A stretch of 64,000 bases of DNA from Siphonodentalium dalli (lineage: Eukaryota; Mollusca; Scaphopoda; Gadilida; Siphonodentaliidae): the NCBI GenBank assembly GCA_032622095.1, contig CP136062.1, forward strand, positions 132,451,282 to 132,515,281. Direction: 5' to 3'. The notes beneath the pieces are model-generated. The model was not told where the DNA came from. It did no database searches and was given only the letters and a program-made list of their open reading frames with translations. This document shows positions 38,449 to 51,277 of this stretch, piece after piece. Position numbers and translations under genes: made by a program. Numbering within the stretch: position 1 is the stretch's first letter; every line of letters begins with the position of its first letter.

Positions 38449-38627
38449 CCCTTTCATAGGGGCCTCGCATATATAAGAGAATGCACTGGCTCACAATATC
38501 AAGGTAAATATTGTAGGCCAATGTATTCTCTTGAAAATGCGAGGCTCCCTGTGAGATTTGCATATATAAGAGAATGTATTGGCACAGGATTTTCGCAAAA
38601 TTTCAGAAAGCTCCAGTCATGAAAGGG
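38449..38627. mobile_element. Type A TTAA element, left part deleted
   Basis: CCCTTTCATAGGGGCCTCGC fuses the left tip to the first hairpin's right arm. The second hairpin is degraded. The right end is the complement of CCCTTTCATGACTGGAG with TTAA. Confidence 0.8.
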
Positions 38628-40419
38628 TTAATACTGGTTCTGTTAGCAGATCTAGGCGGATGTACGCTTATTCATCTTTATCTATTAAAGCAATGGGGAA
38701 ACACTGCCTCCTTTTATATAAGATCTATGAACAATATTAAAGAAGTAATTTAGAAGTTGTTAAGAAACTATTGAGTTTTAATCTGTTGTTCCCTAGGCAT
38801 TGGATCTTAAATTCTGATACCAATTTTTTCTTCTTCACTTTTTGATGCATTGCCCCAAAATGTCAGCCCATATTAATTATTTTCCTTCAAATCTCTTTGC
38901 AAATAGATATGTTTATGCTATTATCAAGATGCAGAAGTTTGCTAGTGAAAAAAAAAAGACTTTTCATCCCTGTAGACTTATATTGCCATTCACTTTTTTC
39001 TGCTTCATGCTGAAATTTGTATAGAACCAAATCAGCCATAATTTCCTCGAGTAAGTTTTGTCACATCAGGCATTGCTGAGTAATCACTATCACACACGTA
39101 TTGGGATTATTGATGAAATTTCTACTAATAGTTACCCTCTATATAGGTATTTCAAGGTTCAGTGGCACAATTGTTGAGTAACTTAAATTAGCCTTATGCC
39201 ATGAAAGAAAATCCATACAATGGACCGCAGTCGGTACACAGGTGAATAGTAAAGACAGTGAGTCAAGGTATTGTTATGTAAATCTGAATTATCACCACTA
39301 TGGGGGCAACAAAGCACCCTGTTTGGTTATCTAACGTTATTGAATATCTAGTGTGGACATTTCCAATAACAATCAACTCGGTGTTTGTAATCCGAGTTGC
39401 AATAATCCATATAAATGAAGAATCAATCGAATTTCTAAGTACCTTTAAAGGAAGTAATTTGAATTACAAGACTCAAAGTCAGATAGCCTGGATAGGAAAA
39501 CCCTGAAGTGTCGATTACATCAACAACATCTTAGTCAATAAATTAATCCATTTCAGCTGATTTCCGAAGATAAATTGAGCAAACCACAAAAAAAAATATA
39601 AATTACATTTCATGGATATTGAAAGATCGACAAATTCTGGGAATACTTTTCAAAAACTCTCTGTATGCCTTTAATACAAAAATAGTACTAGTATCGGTTA
39701 AAAAGATTTCAAGTGCTTTAGAATCCAGTATTGATTGATCTGTTCACATCATATGTACAATCTTCATCCAAAATTACAGAACCAGAAAAAAATGTGGATA
39801 GTTCTGCACTGGCATTAAATATAAAGTATGCAGCTTAGTTTCAGAGGTTCAGATGATTTCAATAAAAATGAAACTAGCCTTTACTGTCTTAAACTTTAAG
39901 ATTCAAAAGCAGCTATTTTAACTGAAATTAATGATTTCTTGAAGATACCACAATTTAGAAGAGTCTTTACAAGAGGTATATAAGGATTCTGATAAAATAA
40001 TTTTGCTGAGAAAACTTGATAGAAAAGACACTATCATGTTCTAAAATGCAATACAACATATTAATGACATATAGAAAAAAATATGTAAGGTTAAATCAAA
40101 ATATGGACATAAGCCAATGCTGTCACCGTGTCAGACTCACCAAAAAATAAGCACAAGTTTAAATGCTATGAAAGGCATTTCAGTTAAAACAACTGTGAGT
40201 AAACATACAGCGATCTATGTTAATGAACATACCGATTAATTATGAAAGGCATCCATATACATGACGGGAGACAGAACACAAGAGGAACAACACAGTTATC
40301 ACAGAGATTCCTCGCACATGAAATGATCACCAATATTGGTCAAAGAGAAAAAGATCCCACGGCCAGCTGGTCGAAGGCAATAACCCCAACCGTATAATTA
40401 CCTTATATCTAATCAATAG

Positions 40420-41280
40420 CTACAGAAAGAATCCATAATCCAAAATGCGTTAATCCGGAATCAGGGAGATAATCCTCCTTTAAAACAAGCAAAAAGCTTC
40501 ACACAGTAAAAATCACCCTTCTGTATGGCTCGGCCTCACAAGACAGAATGAGTGAGAGATATGCAAATCATTAATTAAGTCCAAAGTTAAAATCCCCCAT
40601 TCAGCAGGTGCCCTGGTCAATGTGTGTGAATTATAGCTATAGCCACTCCCCATAGCCATTCTCTCTACAAGAACGCTAATGACTTTTTGACCTCACCAAG
40701 GTCTCAGCTTGACTTAATCTCAGCTGGGGTTTTTGTTTAACTGAAATGCTGTAATGATGACTTTTGCAGAAGGACCGGAGATGTTTCTTCAGACACGACT
40801 TGATTGGAACTGACAAGGCATCAGTAGCATCGCAGCGCTCAATAAGATTATCTCTGTTAATAATATCCAATGGAAAGCTTGCAATCCACAAATTTTAATG
40901 GATTAGTTCGTTAATTAAATTTTGTCAGCTTTTAAAAGCCATTTTTTATTGTTAATTCCTTAGTCGAAGAAATCAATACAACACAGGTCTATCTTGCAGG
41001 CCGTAGAAGCGAGATTGTTCCTCAAAGTGACGACAAATCTCCAGCGAATAATGCCTCACGAAGATCTCTTGTTGTTTTAATATTCAATGTGATTCGAAAT
41101 TAAATGATGGAATTCAATATTGGGTAACATTTGTCTTGTCGATGTTTTAATGGAATCCACGGATTTAACTGCTTCTCGGCTAGATACAAACTCAGGTTAT
41201 CCCCTGGCGAAACTTCTTGAATCAAGATTTGATTGGATCTTCAATTTAATATCAATTTAACTCTCGTGTGCCTGATGTTA
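40420..41280. promoter_or_regulatory. Candidate cis-regulatory block
   Basis: Long repeat-free stretch with ATCATTAATTAAGTCC, GTTCGTTAATTAAATTTTG and GGTGCCCTGGTCAATG. No coding frame of note. Confidence 0.2.
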
Positions 41281-41343
41281 GCATCGGGCCATTTTGTTAA
41301 CTGCTTCCGAGCTGAGAATTAAAACAATGGCATTTGATATTTA

Positions 41344-41557
41344 CAGTAATGCCCTAAATAATCGACTCCTTAACCACAGCAGAATTATGGGTAATTTTTC
41401 AGGATTTAGTCGGAAATATGGATTGTTGCCATTCATCGGAAAGCTATCACTGCGAGCTTCCGATGAATGGCAACAACCCATATTTCTGACTAAATCCTGA
41501 AAAATTACCCATAATTCTGCTGTGGTTAAGGAGTCGATTATATATAGGGCATTACTG
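41344..41557. mobile_element. TA palindromic MITE, full copy
   Basis: 214 bp with ends CAGTAATGCCCTAAATAATC and complement. The TA on the right has become TG. Confidence 0.9.
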
Positions 41558-41644
41558 TGTTCCATGCAGGCAACGCCACTACAAATCCTTATTCATTATA
41601 ATTAACCATTTCATGCCAAACGCTCTGCAGTTGTTATTAATTAA

Positions 41645-42001
41645 CCCTTTTATGATGGGAGCTGTATATATAGGAGATTGAACTGGCTTACAAGGTCAAT
41701 GTAAATATTGTTAGGTCAATTTATTCTCTTATATATGCAAGGCTCCCAATGGGATACTCACATATATAAGACAATGCATTGGCACAGGGTTTTTGCAAAA
41801 TTTCAGGAAGCTCCAGTCATGGAAGGGAGCCTCGCATATATAAGAGAATACATTGGCCTAACAATATTTACCTTGACCTTGTGAGCCAGTGCATTCTCTT
41901 ATATATGCGAGGCTCCCTAAGGGAGACTCACATATAGAAGAGAATGCACTGGCACAGGGTCTTTATAATGCTGCACCAGCGCAGCTCCCGTCATGAAAGG
42001 G
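41645..42001. mobile_element. Two type A elements fused between one pair of TTAA sites
   Basis: Left end CCCTTTTATGATGG; a first right end (CCAGTCATGGAAGGG) at 41815-41829 passes directly into the hairpin arm of a second copy, which ends at the complement of CCCTTTCATGACGGGAG with TTAA. No TTAA separates the copies. Confidence 0.8.
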
Positions 42002-42418
42002 TTAAAGTTCAGTTCAACTGAAATCAGTTCCTGATACTTTTTCAAAGAATACAAATATACTGAGTACATCGAAGCAAACTGTATTTTCTAAGCGTTAATT
42101 TTTATTGCAATCAACACTATAGTTAGATGCATTTAATTTAACTGACACATGTACTCAGACAGATAAGCAAGGTAATAACGCTTTGTGTTTAGTAGACAGT
42201 ACATAACAAGGTGCGGCTAATATAATGCTCAAGTACCTGTAATTACACGATGTCATAAATCACATGATATCTGTTCCATTTGAACTCCCCACATCCGTAA
42301 TATCTTTTTCTAAATATATCTACCATGGTGGCTGAGTAAATTGTAACCTATTTAAAGCTGCATTTGATAAATGTTTATAAGTTTGATATGGAACAAAACT
42401 GGATAAAGAAATAATAAT

Positions 42419-42493
42419 TTTCAATATTTCTCATATTTCTTTATTCTAAAAGAATAATTTAGGACAAGGAGGCCTCAAAATATTCCACGAAAT
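42419..42493 (-). repeat. 72-bp repeat next to the MITE, copy 2 (inverted)
   Basis: Reverse complement of 8135-8206, joined to a MITE remnant at the same TA. Confidence 0.7.
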
Positions 42494-42494
42494 A

Positions 42495-42541
42495 CAGTAA
42501 TTATGCTGTGGTTAAGGAGTCGATTACTTAGAGCATTACTG
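42495..42541. mobile_element. TA palindromic MITE, 47-bp remnant
   Basis: CAGTAATTATGCTGTGG to GAGCATTACTG: one arm plus the opposite tip, TA on both sides. Confidence 0.8.
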
Positions 42542-43041
42542 TAAGGTAACTTGTTTGGTTCACTTGGATTTTGTTTTTCCCCATAATGTCAAGGGCAGTT
42601 TGTCATATAAATAATTTGCTTTGGTGAATAGTCAGTCATTCACTGATGATAGATATAAATACAAGATGTGAAAAAATGAATGAAATTCAAGGAAAAAATA
42701 ATGAGCCCTGATCCTTAAGTCTAAATAACAGTTTGTCAGGGTTTGAATTGGAGGGGGAAGGGGGTGCAGATGTTTATGTTTTAGATGTTTCATACATGAT
42801 ATACTCAGGATAATTTTACAACAAAGAAATGTGATCTTAGCGGAACACAATCTACATATTTCTTAAAATATTCTCTTACAACACATTTAATATAAGCAAT
42901 GCTTCATGTAAATATGTGGGTGTGAGAGTGACCAATCAAAATTCGACATCACTTGGGAATGGGAGTGTGCAAATGTGAGTGCAAAAACATGCGATGTTTC
43001 AATGTATCTTTACTTTAATGTGTGTGCATGTTATGTACATA

Positions 43042-43254
43042 CAGTAATGCCCTAAGTAATTGACTCCTTAACCACAGCAGAATTATGGGTATCTTTTCAG
43101 GATTTAGTCGGAAATATGGCTTGTTGCCATTCATCGGAAAGCTCTCCCCAAGAGCTTTCCGATGAATGGCAACAAGCCATATTTCCGACGAAATCCTGAA
43201 AAGTTACCCATAATTCTGCTGTGGTTAAGGAGTCGATTACTTAGGGCATTACTG
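43042..43254. mobile_element. TA palindromic MITE, full copy
   Basis: 213-bp palindrome with TA flanks; centre AGCTCTCCCCAAGAGCT. Confidence 0.92.
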
Positions 43255-43739
43255 TATGTCCCATCATACTGTTATGTTTGTTTTCTCAATGAAAATTAAA
43301 AAAAAAAAATGTGATCTTGCTCAAAGATAAAAAATAGAAATGAACTGCAGTATCAGGATAAAAATTTGCTAAAATGAGACCGACAATTGTTTTGAATGCA
43401 GCTGTACTTCATGTAATCGAGCTAATCCTTTGATGGCATACCTACCTAAGACGGGAACCCCTTTAATACTCTATTTCTTGTTTAACTATGTGTCAATGAC
43501 AAGGTCCATAATTGTGAAGGTAATCCTGAGAAAGACCAAACAAGTGCTATCTCTACCCCGGGTATCACTCCTTATCAATTCAGACCAAACAATAGCAGGT
43601 ACCTTCATTGTTGTTTTATCATGTCTACAACAATTTATATAGCTTTTAATTGTGCTAAATTTGGGTTGAAAGCAAATCAAGTTGGATCTGAAGGCATGTG
43701 GTCTTATTAACCCTAACACGTACATGAACAAATTCTGGC

Positions 43740-44189
43740 CAAGTCTGAGTTATGTGTGCCTGTTATTTGCAGAATGAGGTCCCCAAAGGGTTAATTTAGT
43801 GATGCTATTCCGCATAGTGGGCTAGCATCAGCAAATTCACCCTCTGGGGACCTCATTCTGCATGGCCTCATCTGTTATGGGAGACAGACTCAGGTTGAAG
43901 TTCCCAAATGGTAAATATTGTGATGTACACCCATTGGGAACCTAGATTATGCAATGTGTCGTCTGCCAATTTGGGGATATAGAGAAAATAAACTATAAAA
44001 GAAATAGAATCTATGTGAAAAAGTTTCTATAGAAATAATATATATAAAATAATAAAGAAACTTTCCAGAGAAGATGAAGCCTAAGCAGAGGGTTAATTTA
44101 GTGATAGCCCACTATGTGGGATAGCGTCAGTAAATTCACCCTTTGGGGACCTCATTCTGCAAATGACAGGCACACTAAACTCAGGCTTG
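43740..44189. mobile_element. hAT-like element D, long copy with perfect 8-bp duplication
   Basis: 450 bp. Ends CAAGTCTGAG and CTCAGGCTTG. Flanked by identical ATTCTGGC (43732-43739 and 44190-44197). Outer palindromic blocks match the compact copy at 20477; about 200 bp of extra interior matches 18180-18340. No ORF of note. Confidence 0.9.
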
Positions 44190-46189
44190 ATTCTGGCTAT
44201 AAACTAAGAGAGTTCCTGCTTGTAAGAAGTTGTTGGGAGGGACTCCTGAGATACAACCTTATAAATTGTCCATTGCCAGCAGACCCTGGTTTCAAACTAT
44301 TATTACAAGCCTTGAAATATCTGGCCTGTCATGGTCACTGACAGGTTGAATGCTACCAAAACTTAATATGACAGGCCGAAATGCTTTTGTACCTGCCATT
44401 GTGACAGTGACAGACAAATAACCACTCCAAGCTCCGAGCTGCTAGAAATGATGGATTATCTCCTTTTCATTGAATAATTCAAGACATTTTGGTTGGAAAA
44501 AATCTGAAAAATTAAAATATTTAGTCTGAATACCTGGAATTTGAACACCATATGGGTTTTGGTCTGGCCATAGAGGGGTATTTAAAATAAACTATTTGGA
44601 AATTTGAGTCTAAATTAAAAAAATTCTGATTTCATGAAGTGTTGATGGATTCTTCGAATTGGAGACATTAATTTCACTATTAAAGTTCACTAATACTTTG
44701 TAACCTTATAACTATGCCGCAAAATCTAAGACTAAACATAAACATACATAACAATAACATGGAAAACATGGCTACTAAATCTATCCAAGGAACCCAATCA
44801 ACAGAAACACAAGCAATGTTCTTATTAATATGTTAAACAACCCTTTGCTTAATCAGATATTTCACCAAGTGGAAGATCATATTATTAAAGACAAAAACAA
44901 GACGACTCAGCGAGGATAGCGATCAATAGAAGCATCGATGCCAGATTACCCCCAAAATCCAATTTGGTGATATATTTCCTGCAAAAACCATTAATATTTG
45001 CCACAGAGACTGACCTATATGTTGTATTGATGATCCTAATTCACATTAAGTTAGCTGTTATAGATAACAGCCGTAGACTGGATAATAGAGTTACTCCCCA
45101 TGGATATGTTCTGAACAGTCATGTATGGGGTATAATGGAAGGGCGAAAATTGAGAGGCCATGTTTTTAATTTCACTGCACACGTCACATTGTTTGAGATG
45201 TGCTGTAAGCGTGCTTCCAGAGACATTTCAGGGAAGCCTGATGACACAGTGTAGAGGCAGTGTATAGGGTGGTGGGGGCACAACTTCCATAAAAGGACAC
45301 TTCTTCAATCAAATGTATTGTTATAAATGCTGAAAAGTACTTTTAAGGACGAAGATCATATATTAAGCTATTAGAATGGATATGTTTCTCTTTGGACAAT
45401 ATAACAATGTTGTTACAGCTGATATATGATGTATTTATTGTCATTCTATCAAGTTATGCTTGTCAGATCCCCTCTTCATTCAGCCATGTATGCGACGGTA
45501 TTATAAGAAATAATAAATACTATTTAAACAGCATGAAAGGGCACAAAGAAAGGGCAAAAGTGCCCCAAAGTTCCGCCAATTGGTGAAGGACAGGATGGGT
45601 ATTGCCCCTTCTGCTCCCTTTTCCAGTACCTCTGATACCGTGGGCTCAATATGTAAGAGAAGGGCACTTTTGTTCTAGTGTAAATACATGCACTTGTCCA
45701 GAGTGTAGAGGTGTCTAACTATTCTGGCACACTTGATCGCTTCATAACAATGCATTACATGGTTGATAAGATACATAGACTGACCTGAGGCCTGTCACAG
45801 CCCTATGTGAATGCAAGTCAAGCATGAAACAAGTGATGTCTGTACATCAGAAAGCTGTGAGGGGGCAATAATAGCAAATGCTAACAAAACTTTAAAGAAT
45901 TTTGCAAGGATCAGAATTGGCGCATGTGATCCCCTCATTATTAAACATGGAATATCTCAATGACAATAATATGATGTAATTCTTGATTGAAAATATAGAG
46001 GCCATTAGACATTAATCATGTCCAAGGCCCACTTTTCACCGTTTTGAGGTGGTGCAAATTAAATCTTTTAAACCTAAACTCAGCTGATGGAAATCTGTTG
46101 CTTAAATTAAGTATTCACCAGAGGTACTTCACAAAAGAAGAAAAAATCAACAGTGTTGCTTTAAGAGCAATAAAACTTGATTTCATAAT

Positions 46190-46690
46190 CATTATTATTG
46201 CTTCATAAGTTGCAGTATAATGAAGCACGAAAGATGTTGTTGACGCCTGTAATTAAAAGCTGAATCGAGCTGAATTTATGGGTAGTAATCTCAATCAACT
46301 CTAAATTTTATAAGATCCTGACCAGAAAAGCACCTATCTAATTAACGGCAGGGAGATTCAGACACGTTCTGTAAGTGTTGACAAACCTAGAAACACTCAG
46401 ACAAAAACTAATTAAAACTTCCCATTAACATACCGAGGGTACCCAGCAAAATGTGTAAACAATTACAGTCTGGGGAACTTTTGGCCGGCAAATTAATGCG
46501 ACAGGTTCTATACAAGTTCCTAATCACAAGTAAACGATAATTGTTCATTCGTGTCCGATCTTGAGCTGATCACGAAGCAAAGTTGGAGAACAAAAGACTG
46601 GTTCTCTGATGGTATTGTCCTCTGTTCCAATTACGCCTCCAGTAGAAATATTTGGAGATCTAATTACCCGACATGGTATATCCATTCTCT
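46190..46690. promoter_or_regulatory. Candidate cis-regulatory block
   Basis: Repeat-free, with TGTAATTAAAAGCTG, TCTAATTAACGGC, AACTAATTAAAAC, AAACAATTACAG and GATCTAATTACCC, five TAATTA-type cores in 500 bases. Confidence 0.28.
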
Positions 46691-47786
46691 GTGACTGAGC
46701 AGTTTTGTTTGAAAAGTTTATCTATGGCAGAGAAGATAAACACACTCAGAAAAGGGTTTATTCATACCAGCCTCTTTGTCAGGCGCAGGACAGCGTTGTT
46801 TAGAATAATGACATCCATAGAATAATTAGAACCAAGCTAAACTGTTTTTCTTTGGAGGGTAACCAGTCTTCTGATAGCTAAGTGCTTTCACTTGATACCC
46901 CCCAATGTGCGTTGAGTTTTACTAGCTTAATTCATAACACCCATCTTTTGTGGGTGTGGTCAAAGAAGAGCGAATCAAGTGCAGCAGATTAGTGATCAGT
47001 TGATCAGTGCATGTGATTCCAATACCTCTGTTATAATGACACATGTGATACAGAGTATAGCATATGTATAGCATATCGACATCATGCACAGTGACAAGTT
47101 AGAAGTAAAGTGTGGCTCATTTTAATTCATGCACTTCAATAAAGGCATTCTGATAACAACACATCTTCTGTGTATAACTTAAGCCCATGTATTGCAATAT
47201 ATTGGAATAGCATAGCCTTGGTGCAAGGGTTTTTCTAGTTGATAAACAGAATATTCTTTTAAATGAAATGCACTAAATTTTCTTCCTTTCTTTTGAAACG
47301 AAAGCATGAATGGAAGGGCATTAATTAAATACCATCCACATTTATCAGCATATTAGTTATATATATAGTTCGTTGAAAACACTGATAATTAATCACATTA
47401 GTATTTTGCAAGATATTTGAGTAAAATTCCTGGAAATTCTCATTCAACTAAGCGGAATTTCGCCAAAGTTCTATGAAAATAAGCGAAAATAAAAGAGTGA
47501 TATCTATTGGAAAAGGTTTGGGAAATTGATATTTTATTCTTTCATAGCGGAATCCTCAATATTTATCAAATGAAGTCTAAAGACCCAAAAAGAAACAAGA
47601 ACGGAGCTGTTTCCATGGAGCATACACCCCTTGTGCTGTATCACCTTGTGTGGGCATACCCTTAGTAACTTTGAAAGAAGAAAAAATTCACTGTGTGGTG
47701 ATAATTCTCGATCACATCAATGGGTTCTTCTTTAAACTTATATCTAAGCACTCCTAATGGACAACATACTTACAAAATTTCATTAA

Positions 47787-48030
47787 CCCTTTGAGTGCCA
47801 GGTCAATTTTTGTATCAACCCATATACCCTGTGCCAATGCATTCTCTTATATGTGCGAGTCAACCATAGGTCGCCTCGCATATATAAGAGAATGCATTGG
47901 CTTAACAATTTTTTTTTTTTTTTTTTTTTTTTACAATTTTTTACAATTTTAATAATTTATTCTTATATTCTTTAACAGACTTATTTTGTAGGTTTAGGGC
48001 CGATGAGATCGGCCCCTGGCACTCAAAGGG
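47787..48030. mobile_element. Type C TTAA element, first of a pair
   Basis: TTAA flanks; ends CCCTTTGAGTGCCAGG and complement. Shared hairpin with GGTCGCCTCGCATATATAAG arm, a T-run, then GGGCCGATGAGATCGGCCC near the right end. Confidence 0.9.
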
Positions 48031-48192
48031 TTAAGGTAGATAACCTATGGCTGAGATATCTGCTCGGACCATATAATAAGCAATAAGTATAATTCCAGTC
48101 TATTGTATGTGACGAACACCAAAAACAAGCCTGAATGTGGTGGATATGTTTGTATGACATTTAATTACTGCAATCAAGAGAGGGCATTTTAA

Positions 48193-48424
48193 CCCTTTGA
48201 GTGCCAGGTCAATTTTTGTATCAACCCATATACCTTGTGCCAATGCATTCTCTTATATATGCGAGTCGACCATAGGTCGCCTCGCATATATAAGAGAATG
48301 CATTGGCCTAACAATTTTTTTTTTTTTTAATTTTTTACAATTTTAATAATTTATTCTTATATTCTTTAACAGACTTATTTTGTAGGTTTAGGGCCGATGA
48401 GATCGGCCCCTGGCACTCAAAGGG
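48193..48424. mobile_element. Type C TTAA element, second of a pair
   Basis: Almost identical to the copy at 47787, differing mainly in T-run length and a few bases; TTAA flanks. Confidence 0.9.
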
Positions 48425-48629
48425 TTAAACGCAATTTAGAGGGCATCTCCAACAATGTTGATGTGTGTATGAAATATGCACCAGTCATTGGCAGTGAAGG
48501 CCAAAGATCAGGAGGGGATTGTGGGGTGTGACATTTTTGCCCACATGACCCTCCTCTCGCTGGGACACTATCTAGCCAATAAGTTCAACAAACAACCTTT
48601 AGTCTGAATGGGAGAACGTTCAGTATTAA

Positions 48630-48792
48630 CCCTTTCATGATGGGAGTTCCGCTGGTGAAGCATTAAAGATCTTGTGCCAGTGCATTCTCTTATATGTGCG
48701 AGTCTCCCATAGGGAGCCTAGCATATATAAGAGAATACGCTGGCTTACATGGTCAAGGTAAATATTGTTAGGCCAATGTATTCTTATGTATT
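48630..48792 (+). mobile_element. Type A TTAA element, right part missing
   Basis: TTAA-CCCTTTCATGATGGGAG, the first hairpin and the TAAATATTGTTAGGCCAATG linker, then unrelated sequence. Confidence 0.8.
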
Positions 48793-49006
48793 CTGGGACA
48801 TATATATACCTATTTAATGACTGTTAAAAACATGAAGGAAAGGCTATAATTACATTCACAGCCCTGGGATGAAGCACTAAAAACTATATCATTAATCTCT
48901 GTTGATAACCCGGCTGTCTACTATTCCAGTCAGTGAATGAATCGAAAAATACTAGTTGCTCCAATCATTTGTTGGGATATTCAGCTTGAAATTAAAAAAT
49001 AAACAC

Positions 49007-49095
49007 TTTCCCTACATGTCGTCTGCTTTTATTTTCTGAACATACCAGCAAATGAATAATAGACCATTCCAATGTATATTTTAAAATGAATAGAG
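49007..49095 (-). mobile_element. Type B TTAA element fragment
   Basis: GTCGTCTGCTTTTATTTTC then AATGAATAATAGACCATTCC and AATGTATATTTTAAAATG. Confidence 0.65.
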
Positions 49096-49439
49096 GATTT
49101 TTTTCACTATTTGATGCGTTAATCCAGCTTCCATTCCACACAATTTGATGACTTCAAGTAATATCTGAATAATTTTCAAATTACTCAATGTATCTACCAT
49201 AGGACATATTTCAATATTTGCTGCAGCTTTAGAATATATGGAGAAGGACAAAAATAAATACATTCTTATCTATTGGCTGTGGGTTGAAGCACTGAAACAA
49301 ATGTAAGATAGCAGGAATAGACACTTGAATGGGAGTGAACCAGCTTATGATAATTGGTGGAGACTAGTGCTTGCTGGGAGTGCTGAGAAACTCAATCAAC
49401 AATGAAGAAGCTAACGAGCCTGAACTCATTAAACCTTCC

Positions 49440-50060
49440 TAAAACTTATGATTATTTTGTGATCTGCATCTTAACAGAGGAACACATACATCTAGGTGCA
49501 GACGTAATACATGCATTATAATAAACGGCGGCTTTGCTAATGAAGAAACAATTAGTTGCCGAGTTACAACACACTGTATCACGAGCGCTTCGTAATTACG
49601 AAAAGTCTGCAAATCACCACCGAACTGGGAGACCATTCGAGATTAATAGCAAAGGTGACGCAGGAGAATAATACAATTGGCATACGACTTGAATAGAAGG
49701 CAATATCTTGGGAAAAGTGTTTTTAGAAAATTTTCTGGCAAGACATCAGCAGGATAAATAAACCATCAAGACCGAATCCAATTGTTGTTATTGTCGAGTT
49801 TCAATTAGTGTATATTCGCATAGCTCCGATGAGATGAGTGAGAGCCCCAATCGGACTAATTAGTACGAAGGAAAAGGCATTATAAATCTTGATTTGGCAC
49901 TGGCAAAGACGACTTCTCGCAAACGAAAACGATGGATCACAACAGTGAGATAGAATAATCAAGACTTTAATTGGTCGCTTCGTTTATGATGAAACGCTCC
50001 TGAAGTAGCATCCGATTTCCATTTCGCACAATCGCAAAGAAACAAAAATATCAATCGTTC
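49440..50060. promoter_or_regulatory. Candidate cis-regulatory block
   Basis: Repeat-free, richer in CpG than neighbours; includes GAAACAATTAGTTGCC, CGTAATTACG and CGGACTAATTAGTACG. Confidence 0.25.
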
Positions 50061-50754
50061 TGGTTTAGGGTTCAATACAGATTGGTTTTATTTGCTATTT
50101 GTTCTCTGAATTTATCTCATGGTTGAAATGTAAATGATGTATATAACCTGATAATATTAATTGTAAGTTAGCTGTCAAGGATGAAATAAAATGTTGTTGA
50201 AATGAATTTTTTCTAATCCAAGTACTGTTCATATGACAATGCTTTTATAATTCTTGCAGGGGGGGGCATTTAGGGGCTACAAGGGGACACAACCTTCAGT
50301 AGTGCACTTTCCCAAATGTAAATACATGTAATTATTCCGACGTCAATCAAGGGTGGAGACAGAGGAGAGGGGGATCAATCGAGGGTAGGTGGCTTCTGCT
50401 TAACTTGCCCCTGGATTTTACTTGATATGCCTTGGAAGGATGAATTGAATTTCATATTGACAACTTAGGTCAGAAATATTTGACATAGGGATGTTCTCTC
50501 CTCCAATTTTAAGTATACATAATTTGTAGGTTCAAAAATTAAGTCATTGGCTGCAAATTACCGTAGTTATGAAAAAGTTAAAATGCCACATGAGGCTTTA
50601 AACAAAATATTGTCCAGCAAACAAAACAAAATTGGTTTGGTTAAAAATTGGCAGCCTACCTGATAAACCCACACACCAGAAAGGAAATGCATCAGATGAA
50701 TGCGGAAAACTCTCAATTATGCTAGATTTTCTATAATGAAAATGTTTTTGTCTT

Positions 50755-50993
50755 TACCTTTTCTTTACTAAATGGATTTTCCCAACAGTTATAAAAATAT
50801 ACATTGGAATGGTCTATTATTCATCTGGAGGGATGTTCAGCAAATCTAAGCAGATGACAGAAAATAGATGGATTTCTATTCATTAAATGAATTTCTTTGA
50901 TGGGAAATGTTCAGATAATAAGTTCAACAAATAGCCATTATCTGATTATATCCTAAGTTAACTACATATCAATGAGTATTTAGTAAAAAATGG
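50755..50993 (+). mobile_element. Type B TTAA element, nearly full length
   Basis: CCTTTTCTTTACTAAATGG to GAGTATTTAGTAAAAAATGG-TTAA; left TTAA eroded to TTTA. Confidence 0.8.
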
Positions 50994-51020
50994 TTAACAA
51001 AGTTCAACAAGTTACATTAG

Positions 51021-51277
51021 CCCTTTCATGACGGGAGCTGCGCTAGGGCAGCATTAAAGATCCTTTGCCAGTGTACTCTCTTACATATGCGAGTCTCTCA
51101 AAGGGAGCATTGCGCATATATAAGAGAATGCACTGGCTTACAAGGTCATGGTAAATAACGTTAGGCCAATGCATTCTCTTATATATGCGATGCTCCCAAT
51201 GGGAAACTCACATATATAAGAGAATGCATTGGCACAGGGTTTTCTCAAAATTTCAGGAAGAACCGATCATGGAAGGG
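51021..51277. mobile_element. Type A element, full length, left flank TTAG
   Basis: CCCTTTCATGACGGGAG at the left with TTAG before it; right end CATGGAAGGG-TTAA. Two hairpins. Confidence 0.83.
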
